Assembly (NCBI GenBank): GCA_903905505.1 | Contig: CAIVGL010000078.1 | Coordinates: 1-64,000, forward strand | Direction of reading: 5' to 3' | Source of the DNA: an uncultured Bacteroidia bacterium | Lineage (GTDB): Bacteria > Bacteroidota > Bacteroidia > Bacteroidales > Prolixibacteraceae | DNA: 64,000 nt | Shown: piece by piece, positions 57,330-64,000 of the stretch | Numbering within the stretch: position 1 is the stretch's first letter | Layout of the letters: every line of letters starts with the position of its first letter | Translations under genes and position numbers: made by a program | The notes under the pieces: generated by a model | The model's input: only the letters and a program-made list of their open reading frames with translations | What the model was told of the DNA's origin: nothing | Database searches by the model: none

Positions 57330-58526
57330 TTAAAGGTTTTGATCAATCTGAACGGCTGCCTCAAGAATATCCCGATCCGTGTTTCGATCGAAGCCACAGA
57401 CTGAAATCAGCACCTCTTGAATTCCGCGCTGATAAATAGCATCAAAATCAAGATCGGAAGGTAAGCAATTTCCCGATTCGTTGGTAGCACGAAAGCGACA
57501 CCCTGCAACCAAGGTATTTAAGATTAAATCATACGGTAATCGAAGATCACGTGCAAGATAAATGGCTCCAGCAACACGATCTTCGGCACTTAATTTACGC
57601 TGCAAGTCACAACCGACTCTGAAAATTGTATCGCCAAGGGCTTTGTTTTGAAATCGACTAATCAAATCATCAATATGGGCAGTCAAAGCCTCAAGGGTAA
57701 ACTCTTCAGGATATTTCGCAAGTAAGAGTTCCGCAGCTTGAAGCATCGTAGCACGAACTTTCTCCCGAATAGTGTCATCTTCTAATACTTCAACTAAATA
57801 GGTTGCCTTTGGATAGGCCAAATAACCCCAGTAAGCCGTTGCGGCATGCCCTAGATTATGAATAAAGAGTTTGCGGTCGACCCAGGCTTTCATATTCTCT
57901 TTTGGTGCTAGACCTTTGATTGAAGGGATGGCATTCTTAAACGCTTTTTTATCGAGAACCAAGGTATTATATGGCTCAGCAAAAACCTGCAAAATATCGA
58001 CATCCATATCTTTTTTCGACATCAGCGGAACCATCTTGCCAATGCTTGTCTCGATTAAGCCGACTCTATCCTCAAGGGAAAAATCAGATGGGAGATAAAG
58101 TCGCAGTTCATCACGCATAAATTCTGCGGCATTACGCAGGTTCTCAGCAATGATAATATCTAAGGGAGAAGCATTCGGTGATTCAAAACGGCGCTGCAAT
58201 CCTTTGGCCAAAAGTGGCATCAAGGCCTTTAAGCCATGCAGACCAACCGATACGGCCACAATACGAGCAGTAGCTATTTCATGAATGACCAATTCTTGAT
58301 CACTAGCTAAAACGCCGCGAACATTGCGAACCTCAATAACTGATTCGACAGAATCTTTAACCACTACCGAATAACCCTTTCGACGATTTAGCTCATCGAT
58401 GACAGGCTTAAAAACATCGACAAAAACGACCTCATAGCCACCTTGACTAAATAGCTGTCCAATAAATGAGCGACCTATCTTGCCAGCGCCAAAGAGTAAT
58501 AGTTTTTCGAGGTTAATTAGACTCAT
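57330..58526 (-). CDS. mtlD: Mannitol-1-phosphate 5-dehydrogenase-like protein
   Basis: The 398-residue protein has the NAD-binding start LLFGAGKIGRSFIGQLFSQG and the C-terminal mannitol dehydrogenase domain with KLFIHNLGHAATAYWGYLAY. This matches MtlD and related polyol-phosphate dehydrogenases, which turn mannitol 1-phosphate into fructose 6-phosphate. Its start overlaps the kinase stop by 4 bases (ATGA), so the two are translationally coupled. In this setting the true substrate could be a sugar acid or polyol phosphate made from the released sugar. Confidence 0.82.
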   Translation of the reverse strand: MSLINLEKLLLFGAGKIGRSFIGQLFSQGGYEVVFVDVFKPVIDELNRRKGYSVVVKDSVESVIEVRNVRGVLASDQELVIHEIATARIVAVSVGLHGLKALMPLLAKGLQRRFESPNASPLDIIIAENLRNAAEFMRDELRLYLPSDFSLEDRVGLIETSIGKMVPLMSKKDMDVDILQVFAEPYNTLVLDKKAFKNAIPSIKGLAPKENMKAWVDRKLFIHNLGHAATAYWGYLAYPKATYLVEVLEDDTIREKVRATMLQAAELLLAKYPEEFTLEALTAHIDDLISRFQNKALGDTIFRVGCDLQRKLSAEDRVAGAIYLARDLRLPYDLILNTLVAGCRFRATNESGNCLPSDLDFDAIYQRGIQEVLISVCGFDRNTDRDILEAAVQIDQNL

Positions 58527-59725
58527 TTAGATTCTATTTGCTGAAGGTAATTATTCTTAAACTCTTCGACGATAGCCCTTTTCTCCCCTTGTACTTTCTC
58601 GATAAAGGTTCCGCCAAGATAATAACAAGTATATCCGCCAGAAGCAATTCCCCAAGCCAACGCATCTTTAAAATTTAAAGTTCCTTTAGCATGGTTACTT
58701 AATTGTGAAGCTAAAGAGGCAATCACCCCACCCACAAAATTATCACCACAACCGGTCGTATCACCTTTCAGAGCTGGATTGGATTTGAAATCTTCATTTA
58801 CCTTTTTAGATACGGGTAATTTCACAAGCGCTGTCTTTTCAAACAAGGCGCCATTCGAATAGGCATAAAGATCTTGAGCACCATTGGTAATGATCAAGGT
58901 TGAGATCCCAAGGTTTATAAAATATTCAGCTGCGCTATCGATGGTTTGCTGTCCGCTAATTTTCAGCGATTCTTCGCAATCCATAACTAACAAATCTATC
59001 AAATTATGTTGACTGGACTTAACAACTAATGGCCATGGTTGATCTGGATTTTTTTTCTCATTGCGGAAGTCAAATACGGTATTTACGACCGTAACACATC
59101 CATTATCCTTGGCTTTACTAAGCAAGTCAGTCAGACTATCATGAATCTGTGGTACTAAGGCAGTCCCTCCGAAGCAGACGATATCAGCCTTGAAAAAATC
59201 GGAACCTAATAGATCAGGGGTATAATCCCAAGCAGCACCGATATTATTGATAAAGGTACGCTCGCCATGGTTGTTATCGTAAGTCTGATCTGACAATACA
59301 TCAGTAAAGGGTGTTCGGCGCTGTGAAATACGTCGATAATGAGTAGTATTCAGCGGTGTTTTCTGAACCAATTGATGGATCCATTCAGCGGTATCATCCG
59401 AGCCAGTTCCGCCATAAAAGTGCACTTCAATATTTTCAGATGACAAAAGTTGAGCTGTATTTATCAGTGACACCAGACCTGGTCCACCAACATTAATAGC
59501 TGTAGGAGCTTTACCTCCTGTAATTTCCTTATGAATATCGGCATACGACTCTCCCGAAAATGCCTCTAACTCTTCAGTAAAGACAAGTCTTCCGGGTGCC
59601 AATCCCCCATCACCCGATTTTACAGAGCGATATTTCTGGAAAGCAGTTTCGTTAAACCGTATGTCGGTGAAGAGGTAATCAGCCAAAGCGCAGCCTGTAC
59701 CAGCCACAATGATTTTTTTGCTCAT
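58523..59725 (-). CDS. PfkB family sugar kinase
   Basis: The 400-residue cytoplasmic protein is longer than the usual 300 residues. It has the PfkB C-terminal motif GDTTGCGDNFVGGVIAS with the catalytic Asp and the N-terminal glycine region INVGGPGLVSLINTAQLL. A stretch near residues 27-75 is an extra insertion (FQKYRSVKSGDGGLAPGRLV). It starts 2 bases after the isomerase gene. It probably phosphorylates the keto-sugar made by the isomerase (fructose if mannose is the input). The acceptor is inferred only from context. Confidence 0.88.
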   Translation of the reverse strand: MSKKIIVAGTGCALADYLFTDIRFNETAFQKYRSVKSGDGGLAPGRLVFTEELEAFSGESYADIHKEITGGKAPTAINVGGPGLVSLINTAQLLSSENIEVHFYGGTGSDDTAEWIHQLVQKTPLNTTHYRRISQRRTPFTDVLSDQTYDNNHGERTFINNIGAAWDYTPDLLGSDFFKADIVCFGGTALVPQIHDSLTDLLSKAKDNGCVTVVNTVFDFRNEKKNPDQPWPLVVKSSQHNLIDLLVMDCEESLKISGQQTIDSAAEYFINLGISTLIITNGAQDLYAYSNGALFEKTALVKLPVSKKVNEDFKSNPALKGDTTGCGDNFVGGVIASLASQLSNHAKGTLNFKDALAWGIASGGYTCYYLGGTFIEKVQGEKRAIVEEFKNNYLQQIESK

Positions 59726-59727
59726 CC

Positions 59728-60402
59728 CTATAAAAAATTAGTGTAGTCAGAAGCTAGAAGATGAATTGGAAGCTCATCCTCTTCAATCACTGGGAAGCGT
59801 CCAATTATCTCATAAAAACGGTTATCGGATGCATCGTCATTCACGCTACTCACCTCACCAACAAGTACTTTTCCCTTACCCGGCTCACCATAAAAACGGT
59901 GGTAAACGCCTTGTTCTAAACAGATGCTCTCACCTGGTTTAAGAATTACAGATCCTCCAGCCTCAACGGTACGAACGACACCATCGGTCTTAACCCGCAA
60001 AGAGTCATTGGAGAAATTTTCATCTTTGTCCGACTGGTATAGGTCGATCACTAAGTTACCCCCACCGCGGTTGATGATATCTTCCATCTTAGCCCAATGG
60101 AAATGCATCGGTGTCTCTTGGTTCTCCTCAACGATCATAATCTTCTCGGCATAGGGCTTGCGATCTTTATTCAACTTACCATTTCGGATAGTAAATAGGA
60201 ATAATCCACGTTGATAGAAGTCACCAGAACCAAAGTCGGTGATATCCCAACCCAGCATATTATCAATAATTTCGTGAGTATCTAACTTATTATTTTTCCA
60301 ATCTTCAAGACTCCAGTAAGCCCATGGTGGCAGGATAAACTGCTTCTCTGCCATAAAAGCCTTAGCTTTCAATAGGATTTGATTTATTTCGCTACGTTTC
60401 AT
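59728..60402 (-). CDS. D-lyxose isomerase family (D-mannose/D-lyxose ketol-isomerase)
   Basis: The 224-residue cupin protein has metal-binding residues in TPMHFHWAKMEDIINRGGGN and EQGVYHRFYGEPGKG, which match D-lyxose isomerases that also turn D-mannose into D-fructose. It has no signal peptide. It is first of three tightly spaced genes (isomerase, kinase, dehydrogenase). Together with the mannosidases, the most likely in vivo substrate is mannose. The family is sure and the substrate inferred. Confidence 0.88.
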   Translation of the reverse strand: MKRSEINQILLKAKAFMAEKQFILPPWAYWSLEDWKNNKLDTHEIIDNMLGWDITDFGSGDFYQRGLFLFTIRNGKLNKDRKPYAEKIMIVEENQETPMHFHWAKMEDIINRGGGNLVIDLYQSDKDENFSNDSLRVKTDGVVRTVEAGGSVILKPGESICLEQGVYHRFYGEPGKGKVLVGEVSSVNDDASDNRFYEIIGRFPVIEEDELPIHLLASDYTNFL

Positions 60403-60522
60403 TCGTCTATTTTAAAAATTTGAAATTTGAATAACTAATAATCCACCTTGATCAATTACATTTTAAACATCTATCTCTAGCAAAAAGCCAATACATAGAA
60501 GCATTTTATTATAAATTGCATT

Positions 60523-60642
60523 CTTAAGCCACAAAGTGGTTTAAGATACTTAACCCTCGGCAGAGCAAGGTTAAGCGCAATACTTAAGCCACAAAGTGGT
60601 TTAAGATACTTAACCCTCGGCAGAGCCGGGGGTTAAGCGCAA
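60523..60642. repeat. Two 60-bp tandem repeats with internal palindromes
   Basis: The unit begins CTTAAGCCACAAAGTGGTTT and occurs at 60523 and 60583. Each unit has two hairpins: CTTAAGCCAC/GTGGTTTAAG and CTTAACCC/GGGTTAAG-like arms around CGGCAGAGCCG in the second copy. The units are near identical except for a few bases in the second hairpin. They lie in the 440-base gap between the isomerase and epimerase genes. I see no gene in this gap. Confidence 0.85.
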
Positions 60643-60653
60643 CACATAAACAG

Positions 60654-60711
60654 CAGCCCCGAAGGGGTTGAATTTAGGCATCGTAATCAATATTCAACCC
60701 CTTCGGGGCTG
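60654..60711. repeat. 20-bp perfect inverted repeat (REP-like) in the isomerase-epimerase gap
   Basis: Arms CAGCCCCGAAGGGGTTGAAT (60654-60673) and ATTCAACCCCTTCGGGGCTG (60692-60711) flank an 18-base spacer. Each arm also holds the small palindrome CCCCGAAGGGG or CCCCTTCGGGG. This type of GC-rich repeat in an AT-rich setting looks like a dispersed REP or BIME element. The rest of the gap up to 60843 has no ORF. Confidence 0.85.
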
Positions 60712-60843
60712 ATTTGTCTTCTTTATTCTAAGCACCTCCAATTATATTGCAGGTTGCAATTATTTAGCACCTTCGGCGCAAACAAAACTGCAACAATTTT
60801 TCAAGATTATTATCGAATAAGTAGGTGCAAAAATTTCTATTTG

Positions 60844-61905
60844 CTACAGATTATTAATCTTTTTAATCATCGCATTAATCTCATCCAGACCGCTTAAAAT
60901 CTCAATAGTGAGATCAAAGTTTTTCACTGCACCTGGCTCAAGATAATCAACCACATTGGCATTACGAGGATCTATTCGACCGCCAACGTAACAATTGCAA
61001 GGCTCCATACCCATCACATAATCACCTTCGCCCATTTGTTTCCACTGGGTAAAATTAAACAGTTGATTTTTACTATAATGAAGAGCTACTCCGAGCTGAA
61101 GATTTTTGTTGATTAGGGCAACAGAGGTATTTCCAGCCTTATCGGTATTTAGATCGTGGTAGAAAACCTGTTCCGCATAATTAGGTGTTGGAGGCTGACA
61201 TAAGCCGACAGCGCTAGCACCATTTTGTGCCTCTTGATCACGAGGATCTAGTTTTTTGGTTGGTGTCACTAAGATAGCATCTGCATCTAACAATGGATAA
61301 CCCATATTAAAATGGAATAGCAGGTGAAGCTGTTCCCGTTTAAATCCCATGTTTTCAATGGAGTTTTGAAGTAGGATTTTATTCTCGCCATAGCGAACGG
61401 TAATCTTACGACTTAAGATTAGATTCTCGCCAAATAGACGAGCTTCGCGCATCTTCCCGCTGATCGTTAATTCAGGCACGTCGTTGATCCATTCTGTCGA
61501 TGCATTCACTTGTTCACCCGGGGTGTTAGCCATTCTGCCATGGAGCGGAAAAGATTCGCCATCTTGCTCGCAAGGAGATCCCACGTTGCGCAAGCCACAG
61601 GTGGTTAAAAATCCAGCTAGATAACTGCGCAAAAATCCGATACCCTGCTCGTCGTAATATTCAGGAGCGACAACACCAGTCTTGGTGATATAGCTACAGT
61701 TAACACCTTTAAACGAAAGTCCAGCAATGTCGAGACAGCGATCGGCAAGAATCGTAAATTCAAGTCCAGAGCCATTCTTCACATCATAAGCCCTTACCCC
61801 TTTCGATTTACCGTCAACGAGTATATATTCCTTAATTCCAAATATTTGACTAAAATCACCCACATGCCGAAGCAACTCTCTTTTGTTTGTATTTTTGATT
61901 GTCAT
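60844..61905 (-). CDS. DUF4432 family aldose 1-epimerase-like protein
   Basis: The 353-residue protein has a galactose-mutarotase-like beta-sandwich. ADRCLDIAGLSFKGVNCSYI, ESFPLHGRMANTPGEQV (a possible active-site His), HLLFHFNMGYPLL and a Glu in GMEPCNCYVGGRIDPRN are typical of DUF4432. It has no signal peptide. It follows the GH38 mannosidase by 5 bases, so it may act on the released sugar in the cytoplasm, for example as a mutarotase. The exact sugar is unknown. Confidence 0.85.
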   Translation of the reverse strand: MTIKNTNKRELLRHVGDFSQIFGIKEYILVDGKSKGVRAYDVKNGSGLEFTILADRCLDIAGLSFKGVNCSYITKTGVVAPEYYDEQGIGFLRSYLAGFLTTCGLRNVGSPCEQDGESFPLHGRMANTPGEQVNASTEWINDVPELTISGKMREARLFGENLILSRKITVRYGENKILLQNSIENMGFKREQLHLLFHFNMGYPLLDADAILVTPTKKLDPRDQEAQNGASAVGLCQPPTPNYAEQVFYHDLNTDKAGNTSVALINKNLQLGVALHYSKNQLFNFTQWKQMGEGDYVMGMEPCNCYVGGRIDPRNANVVDYLEPGAVKNFDLTIEILSGLDEINAMIKKINNL

Positions 61906-61910
61906 ATCGA

Positions 61911-64000
61911 TTAAAATTTTATTCCTAACGTGATTATTTGATGTGGTTTAATTTTTACGCGAACGGTCTTACCTTGAAATTTAGGGCTTTGACTATTTCC
62001 AAGTGGAAGCTCAAGGATATTGAGTATTCGTGCAGCTTTTACATTCATAGGCAAGGTCAAGTCAGATGAAGATTCTTTGCCCGCGATCTCCACTAATCGA
62101 ACAATGAGTTCCTTGCCCTCTTCAGCTTGTTTCACTCCAGTCATCACCACATTAGAGGGTAACAAAGAGAAGAATGAAGCCTCTTCAGGACGTGTGGCAT
62201 GTTCCTTAACAAGAGCTAACGAAGGTGGTTCAGCAGCATAAACGGGAACATTAAAATCATCGCCTTCAGCCCAGACATCACTTTGCCAATCGGCACCGTG
62301 AGGATAGATCGCGTAGCTGATATTGAATTTACCCAGATTAGGATAAATATCAGGATCACCAGCTGATCGCAATAGCGAAATTCGCAACTCCCCTTTCTCA
62401 AATGAATGGCCATATTTTGTTTTATTGAGTAGGGCTATTCCTGATTGTCCATCGTTTACATCGACCCATTTCTGAGCCGGCACTTCCTGTCCATCATTGG
62501 GTTCAGAGATAACTCCATAATCATTTCGATGTTTTAGAGCCTCAGGCACTGGCAGGCCGTGAAGCATCCCATCGGCAGGTCTTTCCACGATGTCGAAGGG
62601 AACTTGACAGAAGAATTTAGATTTCTGGATCGCTAAAGGAAAAACTGCACGTAACATAGGCGATTCGGTAGAGTCGCTGCCTGTCTCAAGCCAATGCACT
62701 TCCATATCATAAGTTATACGAGGATATGCACGATAGATATAGGCGCGCTCAATAAACCGTGATTTACCCCAGCCTTTAACGGTTTCGATGCAAGCTCTAA
62801 CCGGTCCATTCTCTACAATTTTTACACTCTTGACATCGGTGACATCTTCAATTTTTATATTTTTATTCAGCACCCATGATTTCATCCCGCCTTTGCGATC
62901 TTCCAAAAACATCCGCAAAGTATTTAATCGTCCACCAGCCTTGACACACTCAATATTGCTCCGCTTATCGATTAAGCTTACGATACCGCCCGTTTTCAGA
63001 TCCACTTTAATCTTAAAGAAATCGGTATCAAATGTTTGATCTTTGTATGAAATTGGCTCATTAAATTCTCCAGCCTTAGTCACATCAACATAAAATGTTT
63101 TATATCCACCAGCAGGAAGATCGTCCACAACAAATTGAACTTTGGTGGAAAAACCTGGAGGAGTAACCTTAGACCAAACAATCTGTGCAGGGTAGCTCTT
63201 TCCTGATCCGTCACGCACCAATACTGTTGCCACCTTGCCTTGACCTTTATCTATGGGTTTAATCTTCTTCGAACCATAAAAGTCGCTCCAGCCATTTGCT
63301 TTAATGGTCAATGGTTCGGTATGACTATAAACGGTAGCTTCGACAATAGTCTTCCGTTTCAGCGGATGTTGATTGTAAGCCACCACAGGCTGGCCAAGGT
63401 CTTTTTTAAATTTAACCTCATCGGCCATATGGCGAAAAGCGATATCTCGAAGATCGGTTGATTTACGTAAGACATCAGCATAACGACCATAAGTCTCTTT
63501 ATTAGACTCGTTAATGGCCGAACCCGGAAGGATATCATGAAATTGGTTAAACGCCACATTAGTCCAACAGTCGCGCAGTTCGGCTGCAGGATATTGCTCG
63601 CCATTAATCCAGCGCAACGAATTAAAAAACTCACTACTATAAAGCATGTTTTCACAATTCCGATTTCCCTCTTTGTTATCCGAGACATTGGTATAGCAAC
63701 CCTCGAAGATAAACTGCATCTCCCCAAAATGAGTAGGTCTTCCGGTCATTTCGTGTGAAATCTTATTGAAGAAGCTACTTGCGGTGCTAAATTTAACGGC
63801 AGGATAATCGGGCATCTTATCTAGTGTATGAACCATATCAATTGCCGCACGTGTCGGTCCACCACCATGGTCACCAATACCGGTGATTTGTAGCATCCGA
63901 TGTTTATCGGGTGTAATTTTCTTCAGCTCATCCTTAAGTTTTAAATTGATCTCTCCATTATAGGTGTCGTTGGCATAACAGATGACTTTAGAAGAGTCGC
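61911..64000 (-). CDS. GH38 alpha-mannosidase, C-terminal part (cut by window edge)
   Basis: The frame is open from the window edge to the stop at 61911, giving at least 696 residues. The ORF track begins at an internal ATG (63896). GIGDHGGGPTRAAIDMV and AFNQFHDILPGSAINESNKE, with the zinc-site His, are typical of active GH38 enzymes, followed by the large beta domains. The N-terminal metal motif and the nucleophile Asp lie outside the window. It should release alpha-linked mannose. It starts the transcription order in the visible part of the cluster. Confidence 0.92.
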   Translation of the reverse strand, partial: DSSKVICYANDTYNGEINLKLKDELKKITPDKHRMLQITGIGDHGGGPTRAAIDMVHTLDKMPDYPAVKFSTASSFFNKISHEMTGRPTHFGEMQFIFEGCYTNVSDNKEGNRNCENMLYSSEFFNSLRWINGEQYPAAELRDCWTNVAFNQFHDILPGSAINESNKETYGRYADVLRKSTDLRDIAFRHMADEVKFKKDLGQPVVAYNQHPLKRKTIVEATVYSHTEPLTIKANGWSDFYGSKKIKPIDKGQGKVATVLVRDGSGKSYPAQIVWSKVTPPGFSTKVQFVVDDLPAGGYKTFYVDVTKAGEFNEPISYKDQTFDTDFFKIKVDLKTGGIVSLIDKRSNIECVKAGGRLNTLRMFLEDRKGGMKSWVLNKNIKIEDVTDVKSVKIVENGPVRACIETVKGWGKSRFIERAYIYRAYPRITYDMEVHWLETGSDSTESPMLRAVFPLAIQKSKFFCQVPFDIVERPADGMLHGLPVPEALKHRNDYGVISEPNDGQEVPAQKWVDVNDGQSGIALLNKTKYGHSFEKGELRISLLRSAGDPDIYPNLGKFNISYAIYPHGADWQSDVWAEGDDFNVPVYAAEPPSLALVKEHATRPEEASFFSLLPSNVVMTGVKQAEEGKELIVRLVEIAGKESSSDLTLPMNVKAARILNILELPLGNSQSPKFQGKTVRVKIKPHQIITLGIKF

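Noticed and set aside
60523-60642. CRISPR-like array
   Set aside because: Only two adjacent 60-bp units without unique spacers, with internal hairpins and no cas genes nearby.

Overview
The window comes from a member of the Bacteroidota, most likely class Bacteroidia. Support includes a PorT-type gene (type IX secretion), a TamL-type lipoprotein, a DUF4199 protein, a tmRNA tag GENNFALAA, a short RpoD-type sigma factor that begins MRQLRITKQITNRD, promoters of the TTTG-N19-TAnnTTTG kind, and an almost complete lack of Shine-Dalgarno sites. The genus cannot be named from the sequence. GC content looks to be about 40 percent.

Layout. 1-1310 (-): electron-transfer flavoprotein genes etfB and etfA (etfA is cut by the window edge). 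1573-17465 (-): a large information-processing block. In transcription order it holds a ComEA-like HhH protein, rpsU, xerC, hpf, tRNA-Tyr/Gly/Thr, tuf, a short tRNA-like sequence, secE, nusG, rplK, rplA, rplJ, rplL, rpoB, rpoC and a DUF3467 gene that ends in a strong terminator. 17642-26671: envelope and housekeeping genes (tamL, a SpoU methyltransferase, porT, menG/ubiE, a PurM-fold protein, an SDR, and a lipopolysaccharide-core trio of DUF6165, GT9 and an InaA-like kinase). 26830-32757: a tiny lipoprotein ORF, gapA, a helical hypothetical protein, a catalytic and a non-catalytic M16 peptidase, a GT2 and a DUF4199 protein.

32921-34036: the SRP RNA, tRNA-Thr(TGT), a second identical tRNA-Gly(TCC), and a REP-associated tyrosine transposase (RAYT) with REP-like palindromes before, inside and at the end of its reading frame. 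34072-38852: pyruvate:ferredoxin oxidoreductase and a DUF4143-type ATPase. 39083-43322: rho, a primary-like sigma factor, tmRNA and rpe. 43385-48383: a secreted sulfatase, then ricT, trhO and a dihydrouridine synthase.

48391-64000 (-): a host-glycan degradation cluster. In transcription order it holds a GH38 mannosidase (cut by the edge), a DUF4432 epimerase, a 440-bp gap full of palindromic repeats, a D-lyxose/D-mannose isomerase, a PfkB kinase, a mannitol-1-phosphate dehydrogenase-like enzyme, a GH29 fucosidase, a GH38-like protein, a GH33 sialidase, a second BNR protein and a putative glycoside hydrolase with a trimerization-like domain. The set fits removal of sialic acid, fucose and mannose from complex glycans, followed by isomerization and phosphorylation of the released sugar. 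No SusC/SusD pair lies in the window.

The most unusual items are a 50-nt tRNA-like sequence without room for an anticodon arm, at the tuf-secE site where tRNA-Trp is expected; a RAYT whose coding sequence contains its own REP-like palindromes; a GH38-like protein whose expected nucleophile aligns with Asn; and the isomerase-kinase-dehydrogenase trio. All family assignments were made by eye, with no database search.
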